Source: Holtermannia corniformis
Taxonomy: Eukaryota; Basidiomycota; Tremellomycetes; Holtermanniales
Reading direction: 5' to 3'
Assembly: GCA_001599935.1 (NCBI GenBank)
Contig: BCIJ01000003.1
Coordinates: 252,254-316,253, forward strand
Length of the DNA stretch: 64,000 nucleotides
How positions within the stretch are numbered: position 1 is the first letter of the stretch; each line of letters starts with the position of its first letter. The notes below the pieces were generated by a model that worked only from the letters and a program-made list of their open reading frames with translations, did no database searches and had not been told where the DNA came from. The translations under genes and the position numbers were made by a program. Below, one piece after another: positions 1-10,684 of this stretch.

Positions 1-212
1 GCCTAGGAGCTATATATTGTATGGATCAGAATGCTGGGTATAATCTCTACGTAGGCTGCGTGCGATGCTATCCATGGTTTCTACCGCTCGCTAATCGGTG
101 CCGTGCCTGGCGGTGGATGGTGACGCGGTGGTGGGAGATAGCGAGCATTGCCAACCGCGGTCACCGGATTCCAGGACGCTGCGTTGACAACGACCATCAA
201 CAACCAGTCACC
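1..212 (+). promoter_or_regulatory. Upstream region of the glutamine-synthetase-like gene
   Basis: Non-coding lead-in at the window edge. It carries a TATA-like run (tatatatt, about 11-18) roughly 200 nt before the chosen start codon. Reading frames crossing it are overlapping shadows with no recognisable protein. The distance is long for a TATA box acting on this start unless the 5' UTR is long, so the regulatory role is a guess. Confidence 0.3.
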
Positions 213-2131
213 ATGCCGCCTTCACCGACACCCAACGCTCCACAGTCATACGACGAGCTCGTCAAGCTTCTCGAGAATGACACAAAGGTCAAGGTCGCCG
301 GTCCGTCGTCTAGATCACACCGGCAGCCAAGCTCACCCCGCAGGGATCGATATCGATGGCGTCCTCCGCGGCAAGCTCATGTCCAAGTCCAAGTTCCTCT
401 CGGCGTGCAAGACGGCACCGAGCCAAACCCAATCAACCGGGTTCGGCTTTTGCTCGGTCACGTTCGGGTGGGACATTAACGACAGCACCTATGTGCGCGA
501 ACTGCTCGTCAGTAACAAGGCGAATGGCTATCATGATATCCTGGCTCGGATCGATACGGCCACGTATAGGCGGTTGAGCTGGGAAAAGAACGTGCCGTTC
601 TTCCTTGTCGAGTTTTATGAACCGGACGATGAGGGCAGGCACAGGCTCAGTGCTTGTCCGAGAGGCTTACTGGAGACGGTCACGAGCAGAGTGCAGGAGA
701 CGTTGGGAGATGGGTGGAAGTGTATGGCCGGGGCCGAGTTTGAGGTCTGTGCTAAGAAATGGGCGCTAGGCCGTCACGGAACTGACGACGGATACAGTAC
801 TTTCAATACGACGAGACGGCACAGTCGGCCCATGATAAAAAGTATACAAACCTGAAACCTTTGACGCCTGGCAGTACGTCTCGGTCCTGACCTTGATCCC
901 GGCTGACCTACCCAGTGCACGGCTACTCGCTCCTCCGCCCAACCCTCAACCAGGACTACTTTCACGACCTGTACGACATGGCCGAGGCGTTTGGGATCGA
1001 AGTCGAAGGCCATCGTGCGTCATGTCCTAGTTCAGGAGCGGTGCTGACTGACCACGCAGACACCGAGACCGGGCCGGGTGTGTTCGAGACTGCACTCGGG
1101 TACACGGATGCCTCGCGCATGGCCGATAACGCGAGTCTGTTCAAGCTGGTCGCGAAAAGTGTCGGCATGAAGCATGGCGTGCTGCCGACGTTTATGGCCA
1201 AGCCGTGGGGGGATGTGCGTTGCGTGTCACTGGGCGATTGGAGTTGACAAAGCACAGCTGCCTGGTTGCTCTGGGTCCGCCGGATGCTAGTTTACGTGGC
1301 ATAGCTCTGACACCGCAGACACATCCACGTCTCCCTGCGCACACCCGATGGCAAGAATGCGTTTGCCCTGTCTGACGACGAGATCAAGGCGGGCGGACGC
1401 AAGGACGCCGCGTTCGATGACACACGGTACATCTCCCAGATCGCAGAGTGGTTCTTGGCCGGCATCATGATCGGCTTGCCCGATGGTACGTCTGTGGACG
1501 GTGTGCCGATGCTGATCCCATCAGTCCTCCCGATGCTGTGCCCGACGATCAACTCGTACAAACGATTGGTCGGTGGCGAGGTTGGTCCGATGTGGAACCG
1601 ATGCAGCCGCGTTGACCATTGTCAGGAATTCTGGGCACCAAACCTCGCATCCTATGGCTACGACTCGCGTGCGGCCTCGGTCCGGATCATTGGCCCTCCC
1701 GGTGTCCCTGCGGCTGGAACCCGCTTTGAAGTGCGCGTGCCCGGGGCTGACGTAAGTGTTGCATCATAATAGCCAGATGGCTAACCGTGCAGATGCACCC
1801 GATGCTCGCGTTCTCGGCCATCTTTGCACTCGGTCTGCGCGGGATTGAGAACAAGCTCGCACTGCCCTATGGACCTATTGGCGCTCCTGGCGTCACGCGC
1901 GAATCGCTGCCAAAGCTCGCGACCTCGCTCGAGCCGGCCACTGAGCGCTTCATGCGTCCTGACAGCATTGCGCGCGAGATTCTGGGCGACTCGTTTGTCG
2001 ATCACTTTGGCGGGACGCGCGAGCATGAAGTCGAAGTCTTCAAGCGCGCGGTCACCACATGGGAAGGTAAGTGAGATTCCTGCGTCGCCCGTCTGACCAC
2101 GACAGTCGAACGTTACCTGGAGCTCATCTGA
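213..2131 (+). CDS. Glutamine-synthetase-fold ligase (GS-like, stand-alone catalytic domain)
   Basis: Likely an ATP-dependent glutamate-ammonia or gamma-glutamyl-amine ligase of the glutamine synthetase / FluG C-terminal family; the substrate cannot be told from sequence. Joined exons give a protein of about 470 residues with the beta-grasp start (GIDIDGVLRGK), GAEFE and EGHHTETGPGVFE metal/ATP segments, the KPWGDLPGCSGH-HVS nucleotide loop, the NSYKRL loop and the RVPGAD region. The ATG at 213 sits just before the conserved start; introns include 301-343, 1215-1257 and 1275-1318. The 17-nt exon 1258-1274 supplies LPGCSG. The N-terminal amidohydrolase domain of FluG is absent. About 12 extra residues (around 405-440) interrupt the segment before GFGFC, and no GT-AG intron removes them. 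It is the first of a run of + genes. Assignment to the fold is strong, to a substrate weak. Confidence 0.85.
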
Positions 2132-2502
2132 GACGCTGTGGCGGCCTGTAGCGCGATAATGGATAAGCTTTTGCCCACTGTGCAGGAAATGCCCCGTGTG
2201 CCTTGCGATCGGAGACAACACGGCGTGGCCGGAGCAATTAAGCATGACGAGGCTTGCCGAAAGGAGCAAGCGTCGGTCGGCCTGACGTGATCCCCGGGGC
2301 GATCAGCATCCGGTTTTCTCACACTCTGTGTCTAGACTCTGGCGCGAGCGGGAGGCGCCGCAGTAGGCTTGGAGTGGAGTACACAGACGCGATCGCATAG
2401 CAGACTCTTCCTCACTCATCGACCCATAGACGACGCCCTGCTTGATAAAGCGACTGGTGCGTGTTCACAACCTGACTACACCATTGACGCTGACGAAAAC
2501 GG
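2132..2502. other. Intergenic spacer between GS-like and HMG-box genes
   Basis: It holds the 3' end of the upstream gene and the probable promoter and 5' UTR of the HMG-box gene. No RNA gene, repeat or conserved coding segment is visible. A short non-coding first exon of the HMG gene could lie here. Confidence 0.4.
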
Positions 2503-4164
2503 ATGCCAGGCGATCCGATGCAAGACTGTTCAGCCAACCCGCCCGCATCCTCGCTGCTCTCGACGTCGACCGCACGCACCCAGTCGATATCTCCGCTACT
2601 CACACCGCCCGACTCGGCTACGTTTCTTCCGCGCACGCTCGACGAGGGCACGTACATGACGCGGCAGTGGAACGATTTCATTCGTGACAAGACTACTTCA
2701 TCGACCGCGCTACAGATTGACCTCGGCTCGCCCGTCGTGACAATGATCCCGTACCACGCAGCGACGGGGCCTGCGTGGTCACACTACGCGGACGTACCGG
2801 ATCAAGACGCGTTTCATAACCGGCACGGAGCCGATTATGATCATGTTGGTCAAGAGCGGTGGGAGAGACGGATCGAGGACGAACGGCGCCCGCTCGCGTT
2901 TGCCCCACAGCACGTTCAGACGCCATATTATGCTCCTCTGCAATACATACCTGAGCCGCTGCTGCTGCCGCCGCCGCATTCGCGATCCCTCTCTGCGCCA
3001 TCGCTCTCCTCTCGAAGTCAGCCTCGATCGCTGCTCGACCCAAGTCCGGCATCAGCAAGCGGCCGGGTCGAGCTAGAGGTCGAGATTGAGCCATCCGTCT
3101 CACCTACGTCATCTCCGGTTTTGTCATCCACCGACGATACGGCTTATCCAACCCCCAAAGTCAAGCGGACGGGCGCGCCAGAAGAAGAGCCCGAGCTCAA
3201 GGAGCTGGATCCCGAGCTACGCAGAGAACTCTTGCCGGCCGATGACCCGTATGATACAGCCGACGCTTGGGATTATGCAAAGCTGTTGGAGCAGGCTTCT
3301 AGGAAGGACGGCACGGTCAAGCGCCCAATGAACGGTATGTCGTGACGGCGAGCGTGTGGCCGGCCTGGTGCTGACGTGGGCTTTAGCATGGATGATCTTT
3401 GCCAAAAAGCGCCGTCAGGTCTATGGCAAAGCTGCACCGCACATCGTGACGGCCAAGGTCAGCACTATCCTTGGATACGAGTGGGCGAGCATGGGCAAGG
3501 TGAGTTTTCGACCGACTGGACACAGCGTGTTGCGGTCCTGATGCCGTGTGTACAGGAGCGCAAGGCGTTCTACACTGCACTCCACCATCGGCACGTCGAA
3601 GACTTTAAAAAGAAGAACCCGAGCTACAAGTACACGCGGAGCGCGAACGGGACGCGCAAAAAGGGCTCGAGGGGCGGCAAAGGGCCTGCATCGAGGCGCA
3701 AGTCTGTCACACACGGCCATGTGTCGCCTCACGATGGCAGCGATCCTCGATTCGGCCAGATGGTGTTGCCTCAGATGGCCATGCACCCTGCACAACCGCC
3801 TGTGCACCGAGCATCGTATCCGCAGAGCTCGACCGCGCCGTATCCCCCTTCCCCCGGGTTTCACCCCTACCATCAAGCCACTACCTCGTACGCTGGCTAC
3901 GACGCGAGGCAGCTGGGCTACTCGAACGACCCGACCACGTCTAGCTACTATGACGACCACCAACGCATCCACCTGAGGGCCAGCACCGACCCGCAAACAC
4001 TCACGACCCAATACCCGCACTCGCAACCACGTTCGCATCCTCACGACTCTAGCTCGGGTTCATACCCATCGAGCATGGGTGTGAGCCATCTTCACCCCGT
4101 ACACACGCAGTACGCCCACCTGGCGCCACTACTGGGATCCACTCGGCCTGACGCGCAGTACTGA
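2503..4164 (+). CDS. HMG-box (SOX/MATA type) transcription factor
   Basis: A nuclear DNA-binding protein with one sequence-specific HMG box. The box is assembled across three exons: 2503-3334, 3387-3499 and 3556-4164 (introns 3335-3386 and 3500-3555). It opens with VKRPMNAWMIFAKKRR and runs through ILGYEWASMGK to KKNPSYKYTR, the hallmark three-helix layout of SOX/mating-type HMG proteins; a basic stretch rich in K, R and G follows. The N-terminal about 275 residues and the C-terminal about 170 are disordered, rich in S, P, H, Y and Q, with an acidic run just before the box. Fungal proteins of this type include pheromone-response and morphogenesis regulators (Prf1, Rop1, Ste11), but nothing here picks one. 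No homeodomain or pheromone genes lie nearby, so a mating-type locus is not supported. ATG 2503 is the first in frame; 2518 is an alternative. Confidence 0.85.
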
Positions 4165-4838
4165 GCCTCGACCGCATCCCAAGAGCGCTACCCGCCCCGT
4201 TGTCATATAGTCTTCACGTATGGATGTAGCCTGCAGCTGTGTTTGATTATTGTGCGTATCATGAGCGGAATGGCGGGCTCGAGACGGCGACTCTAGTACT
4301 GAGCATAGGTGAGGAAGGGGGTGCCACACTGGGTCGTCTAAGTGAGGGTACGGCCGATCACTGCGACCGGACATCGTCGTCACTAGCCAGCACCACCACC
4401 ACCAACGACAACCTCTACTCGACAACACACAACGGCACTCTGGCCACCACACCAGTACGGGATCCATCACCATCATCACCACAAGCAGCCTAGGCAGGCA
4501 TCACACTCGCAGCACTGAGCACACCTACAGTCCTTTTCACGGACGGGGGGATAGGGGTCAGTTGACCGTGGCGGGATCGGTCGCGTTCACTGGAGGCGAG
4601 GACTGATAGATGGATGAACTGGTGTCAGTGCCGACTGTGGCATGGCGCTCTCTTCAACGCCATGAAACGAACGCGGCCGTACAGGACCCGTCCAGTGCTC
4701 GTTTCAGGTTAAAGTTGGGCGTCGGATCGCACGTCTTGCTGGCACCTTGGCTCGTCCCGACCCAGTCTTTGCACCCACCGCGCGATCTCTGCTCGACTAG
4801 ACGTAGACATAGGCTGACGCGACGTTACCTAGTGCAAC
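4165..4838. other. Intergenic region and long leader of the SSD1-type gene
   Basis: A 674-bp stretch without a supported gene. It contains a short CAC/CAA-repeat tract around 4391-4412 and a poly-G run near 4541-4550. The part nearest 4838 is probably the promoter and 5' UTR of the SSD1-type gene. Confidence 0.4.
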
Positions 4839-5903
4839 ATGTCCACACCCAACACCCTCGCACCGCCTTCCGACGCGCCCGCGCAGCCGCAACGGCCGAC
4901 CTCTGCGCAGTCGAACGGTATCCCTGGCTCGGGCTCGTCGAACGGTAACGGTAATGGAGGGGCAGGCAAACGAAGAGGACGCAATTCAACTGCGACTACG
5001 ACGATCAGTGGCGGGACCGCATTGGGCCCGCAGCAGCAGCCGGGCGGTGGCAAGAATCGGCGTCCGAGCTCGACAAAGCCCGCTCCAAAGCCCAAAACTG
5101 AGGGACAGCAGCAGCAGCAGGGGCAGGGGCAGCAAAAGAAAAAGGCTCAGCCCAAGATCGCCGTCGTGACCGAAGACGGCAGGCCCAAGCCCCCTCCTCT
5201 GAATCGAAGCGCGTCGAGCAAGCGCCGCGATGGCAAAAACTCGGGAGGATCAAGCGGGAAACGAACACCGTCTACACCAGCGCCTGCATCGGCCGCTGAA
5301 ACTTCGGCGACATCAAGCAAAGGTCCTGGCTTGCACGCGCCCGTCACGACGCCGATCTCGGCCATGGATGCGGCAACGGCCGCAGCAAAGACAAAGCACG
5401 GAGGCGATGCCATGTCGAGCTTGCAACGCATGATCACAGACTTGAAGTCGATCTCGCCCGTCGCTTCCGCACCCAAGGTGGCCGCTTCAAGTTCTGGGTC
5501 TTCGACCGGTGTCAGCCCCGTCACGATCCCCAACAGCGCAACATCGACTTCGAGCAGCAAGAAACCACTCAAGGCCGACGCACCGAGCTTTACGCCTTCG
5601 TTCCAGTCGGCTTCAATCTCGCCGCGCGCAATGTCGGTCGTTAGCCAGGATCTGACTCACAACCAGCCTGTGCCGCCTGCGCAGCCGCCCGCTCGAGCTG
5701 GCAGGCGCTCGCTCGCTGGACCCCAGACACAGCTCAACTCGCATCCCGAGCTCGAGCAGGACGAAATGTCGCCCATGGCGTATGCGCAGCATGCAGAACA
5801 GCAGTTTGCGCAGCAGCAGCTGTACCACGCCGCTCAACAGCAACAAGCGCTTCAGCTGGCCATCCTTCAGCAACAGCTTCAGCAACAGCAACGCGCGGCA
5901 CTG

Positions 5904-5934
<31 letters not shown>

Positions 5935-8900
5935 CCATGGGCAGCTTTACCGCTCCTCGTTTCCAGGCGCTCGCAGCCTCGCGTGCGCAACAGAATCAGA
6001 CGCAGTTGCTGCAACAACAGCAAGCACAGCTCTTGCAGCAGCAACAGCTCTACCAACAGCAGCAGCAACTTTTGCATGCCCAGTCTCAAGGCCAACAGCA
6101 CCTCTTGTCGCCCTCGCCAGTGTTCGAAGAGGACTCGCCGGAACCTCCGCCTCACCAGTCGTTGAGTCCCACGGGTCGTCCACAGCTTGCGCCCAGCTTC
6201 ACATTCGGCGGCAAACGCGACGAGCAGCATGGTGGCGGTGGCGGTGCCGCTGCCGCCGGTCTAGTCGGCCTCGCCGCTCGTGCTCACAAGCGTACAGGCA
6301 GCGAGCTCACGCCTGCCATGATTGCTCAGCTTGAAATCCAGCAAAAGATTGAAGCCCTTCAACGCGAAGCCAAGGCTTTGCAGCTGGCTGAACTGTCCGG
6401 TCAGGCTCCGTCGGCGCTCAGCGAGTTCCAGAACCAGGTGTTGGCGTCGCAGCCGCGTGAACTGCCGCGAGAGGCGCATGCTCAGCAGCATGAAGAATCG
6501 GCGCAGGAGCAGCTGGAGCAGGAGGAGCAACAGGCTGAAGCACCGGCTTTGGCATCCGCTTCGGGCTCGCTGGGCCGCTCGAGCGGTCATCGACGGATCC
6601 AGTCGTCGATCCCAAGCGCAACGCATGACCGTGCATTCGGCACCAGCCTCGACTCGGACTCGACGCTCTCGAGCATGCTGCTCTCGCAGCAGCACAACCA
6701 CTCGTTGTCTTTGCCTCGTGGGAACGGCGAGATGCTACCACCCGCGGTGCCGAGCGCGCACGGTCGTCGACACTCGCTCAACGTGCTCAACAAGGGCGCT
6801 GGTCCCGGATCCGGGTTCGTCGGCGGCATGGGTGGACAGGACATCCCTGAAGACGGGTTCGGTCAAGGCCACCATCGGTCAGGGAGCCGAGCTGGTATGG
6901 AAAGCGGTAGCTGGCGAATCAGTGAGTTGGACTACCTAGCTGATGAAACGCACGGCTGACTCGCGCAGGCGGTGGGGGCGCTGGCAACAACAATAACATC
7001 ATGGCCGACCTGGCAAGCGCACAAGCGCAGCTCCAGTCGCTTGCCCAGTTCCGCGCCCAAGCCGGCGCAGGGCACAGCAAGATGGCATCGTTCAGCTTTC
7101 CCAACATGCTCCCGAACCTCATGGCCGCGAGCTCGATGAACGGCCCGCCCGGTCAATCCCTCTGGCAGCAGCAGCAAGCGTTCCAGATGCAGCTGCAGCA
7201 AAATTCTCAGGGCCCACAGCGCAAGTCGCTGTTTGCGCCCTACCTCCCTCAGGCGTCTCTTCCGCCACTGTTGAGTGCGGGTAAGCTCGTCGTCGGCGTG
7301 CTCCGTGTCAACAAGCGGAACCGATCAGACGCATACGTCGCGACAGACGTCCTCGAGGCCGACATCTACATTTGCGGCTCAAAGGACCGGAACCGCGCTC
7401 TCGAGGGTGACATCGTTGCCGTCGAGCTGCTCGACGTCGATGAAGTCTGGGGCACCAAGAAGGACAAGGAGGAAAAGAAGCGCAAGAAGGAGGAGAACGC
7501 AGTGTACGACTACCGCGCTTCTCAATCGTTTGCGCGCAAGCCCGAGAAGAAGAAGGACGACGTCGAAGTCGAGGGTCAAGGCCTGATGCTGTTCGACGAC
7601 GAAGAAGTCAATGATGACACCAAGCCGACGTATGCCGGTCATGTCGTTGCAGTTGTTGAGCGTATGCCGGGCCAGCTGTTCTCTGGTCAGCTCGGCGTTC
7701 TGCGCCCGTCTTCAGCCGCAACCAAGGAGAAGCAGGAGGCGGAGCGACGTGAGCGTGACGGTGATCGCGAAGACACTCAACGCCGTCAGCCCGAGCAGCG
7801 GCCCAAGATTGTCTGGTTCAAGCCGACCGACAAGCGCGTGCCACTCATCGCCATCCCGACCGAGCAAGCGCCCGAAGACTTTGTCGACAATGCTGAAAAG
7901 TACGCCGATCGCCTCTTTGTCGCCTGTATCAAGCGCTGGCCGATCACCTCACTTCATCCGTTCGGCACCCTCGTCGAAGAGCTCGGCCCGATCGGCGATA
8001 CCGAAGTCGAGACTAGCGCCTTGCTCAAGGACTGCAACTTCCCGACCGAGGACTTTGCAGAACCCGTCATCAAGTGTCTGCCCCCTCTGCCTTGGGCTAT
8101 CCCCGAACGCGAGTATGAGATCCGCGAGGACCTGCGTGACAAGTGTGTCTTCACGATTGACCCGGAAACGGCCAAGGACCTCGATGACGCCGTGTCCGTG
8201 TCCAAGAATGAAGACGGCACGTACGAGGTCGGCGTCCACATTGCTGACGTCTCGTACTTTGGTGCGTTGCATCTAGAGCGTCGACATGACTGACGCCTCG
8301 CAGTCAAGGCAAACTCTGCACTAGACCGCGACGCCCGCAAGAGGGCTATCAGCGTCTATCTCGTCCAGCGCGCCGTCCCTATGCTCCCGCCTGTTCTTAG
8401 CGAGGAGCTGTGCAGCTTGGTACCTGGCGTCGAGCGATTAGCATTCTCTGCAAAGTTCAAGATCGATGCCAACGGCAACGTGCTGGAGCGCTCTTTCGGC
8501 CGGTCGATCATCAAGTCGGTGTTGCCGAATCGCTCGTTGAAACCTGCTGATCGTACAGATCTGCTGCCAAGCTGTCGTATGCCGATGCGCAGGCTCTCAT
8601 TGATGGTGGCAAGCTCAAGAAGCCCGTTGCGGAGGAGCACAAGGACTGCATTGCAGAGGACGTCAAGACTCTTCACGTACGTAGCTCTTGATTTGCCCGA
8701 GCGTGTATTGGCTGACAGGCGATGCAGCAAATCGGGACAAAGCTCCGCGAACGGCGCTTCGAAGATGGCGCGCTGCGTCTCTCATCTGTCAAGCTCACCT
8801 TCACGCTCGACAAAGACGGCAACCCAATCGACTGCGCGTCGTACGATCCCAAGCAAGCCAACTGGCTGATCGAGGAGGTGATTCGGCGTTCAGGTCGCTC

Positions 8901-10269
8901 GATCGTGACTGATGGGTCCAGTTTATGCTCTTGACCAACACTTCGGTCGCGTTGTTAATTGCCAACGGCATGCCGGAACAGGCTCTGCTCCGGCGCCATG
9001 AGAGTCCTATTGAGCGACGATTGGTACGTCATCTTGAGGATGTCGATAGTCTGCTGATCGGTGGCAGGACGGTTTTGCCAAGCGCGCTGGCAAGCTCGGC
9101 TTTGATGTGGACATTACAAGCGCTGGTAGTCTGCAAAAGTCGCTCAGCGCGATTGAAGACCCGACATCCAAGCTGGCGCTGCAGATCCTTGCACGCAAGT
9201 CGATGCAGCGGTATGTGTTGCTTCTAACTAGGCGAGTCTAGCTGACGCACACGCAGGGCCAAGTACTTTTGCACCGGCATGCTGGATATTGCCAAGTATG
9301 CCCACTTTGCGCTGAACACGCCACTGTACACGCACTTTACATCGCCGATCCGCCGCTATGTGAGTCGCGCGAGTCGCTAAAGCCCGGACTGATGGGTACA
9401 GAGCGACGTCCTTGTTCACCGCATGTTGGATGCCTGCCTTGCTGGCGGTGGCTCGGATGCCAAGTTTGGCATGGACCGCGAGCAGGTCGCCAAGTGTGCT
9501 CAGCAGTGCAACATGAAGAAGGGTGTGTACTGGAGTTTGAGAATCGGATGGAGCTGACGCGCCTCCAGACAGCGCCAAGCTTGCGCAAGAGCAATCTGCC
9601 CACCTCCACCTGTGTTTGCTTGTGCACGACCTGACTGAACGCTATGGCCCTGTCATTCGACCTGCGACGGTTATCGGTGTGCTTGATGCTGCGTTTGACG
9701 TCGTGGTGGTGCGTGCCAGTCCGACAGCCCGAATCGAGTTGACAAGTCCAGCCCGAATTCGGCATTGAAAAGAGGGTCCACGTTGACAAGATGCCAGTCG
9801 ACAATGCCGTGTACGACGAGCACAAGGACACGCTGTCGTATGTGTGACTTGGCATCTAGGAGCTGTTGCTCACTTTACAGACTCTACTGGACCACGCAGG
9901 ACGTCCTATCGTTCCTCGCGGACACGAGCGATGACGAACACCTGCAAAAGGTCAAGAAACTGCACGAGCAGCACTCGCGTGCGGCCGACGAGAGCGCCCT
10001 GTTTGACGACGACGCGTCAAAGTCTACCGAGACGTCCAAGCAACGCCAGCTCTCGGCGGCTCGGGTCCCACCAAAGTACGACGGTCTGCGACAGACTGCC
10101 AACGGGCACAAGATTCAAGATATCAAAGAGTTAATGACTGTCCCTGTCATTGTCAGCGCCGACTTGACGACCAGTCCGCCCGTGTTGATCCTCTATGCCT
10201 GTGAGTGCGACCACTGCCCAGTGTCCGACTCGACTGATGCGTGCAGGCAACCCCTATGCTGCGACGTGA
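4839..10269 (+). CDS. SSD1: SSD1/DIS3L2-type RNase II-family RNA-binding protein
   Basis: Homologue of Ssd1/Sts5, an mRNA-binding regulator of cell-wall and polarity mRNAs descended from the exonuclease Dis3L2. About 1,650 residues. Residues 1-750 are disordered and rich in Q, S, A and P, with long glutamine runs (nt 5790-6080); then cold-shock-like domains (from SLFAPYLPQ), the RNB domain and the conserved C-terminus. Exon 1 is 4839-6921, exon 2 is 6969-8261, followed by roughly nine short exons. NDR-kinase consensus sites HxRxxS end at Ser 488, 589, 646 and 683, and a Cbk1-type docking motif FSFP lies at 736-739. The RNB segment [12 protein letters not shown] keeps aspartates at 1092, 1098, 1100 and 1101, the spacing of the RNase II metal-binding site that ascomycete Ssd1 proteins have lost. 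TSPIRRYSD is also intact. It may therefore be an active Dis3L2-like nuclease. Confidence 0.93.
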
Positions 10270-10684
10270 TCTTTGAATCCTGATTGTGGCTTGTACCAGT
10301 AGCTAACCGTTTCGCCTGCCTGCCTGCGAGTGCTGTACCCCGACACGAGGTTGAGAGAAAGAGATGCAAAAGTGAAGAGGAAGCTTGGATGGTTCTTGGC
10401 GGTCTTCGGGGGGTTTAGCATCCAGCTTTGACTGTGCGGATCCGACCAACATCGATATCATCACTGACCAACGTGGGTGAGCTCAGTGCAGCCACCCGTT
10501 TGCTACCACCACGACCATCCTCAGTCAGCTCGTAGACTCGTTGCAGACCTCGACCAGTCATCGCGAAGATCGCAGTGCGACTGAAGCCTTTGCCCTTCAG
10601 CCCCTCCGTACAACCAGCAACTCGCCCGGAAGGCGGCACGGGCGAGACAGGTATAGACCGCGGCAGGATCAGCGTGTTCTCAAC
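10270..10684. other. Intergenic spacer upstream of the phosphate transporter
   Basis: 415 bp with no supported gene. It should contain the SSD1 3' UTR and the transporter promoter. I looked for a CACGTG (Pho4-type) site, as expected for phosphate control, and found none here. Confidence 0.4.

Noticed and set aside
3421..4044. 207-residue arginine/valine-rich minus-strand frame
   Set aside because: Antisense shadow of HMG-box exon 3, with no start context or motif.
2503..4164. Mating-type locus around the HMG-box gene
   Set aside because: No homeodomain pair, pheromone or receptor gene lies nearby; an HMG box alone is not enough.
5613..6230. Leucine-rich minus-strand frame of 205 residues
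   Set aside because: It is the antisense of the CAG/CAA tract of SSD1; Leu runs are the complement of Gln codons.
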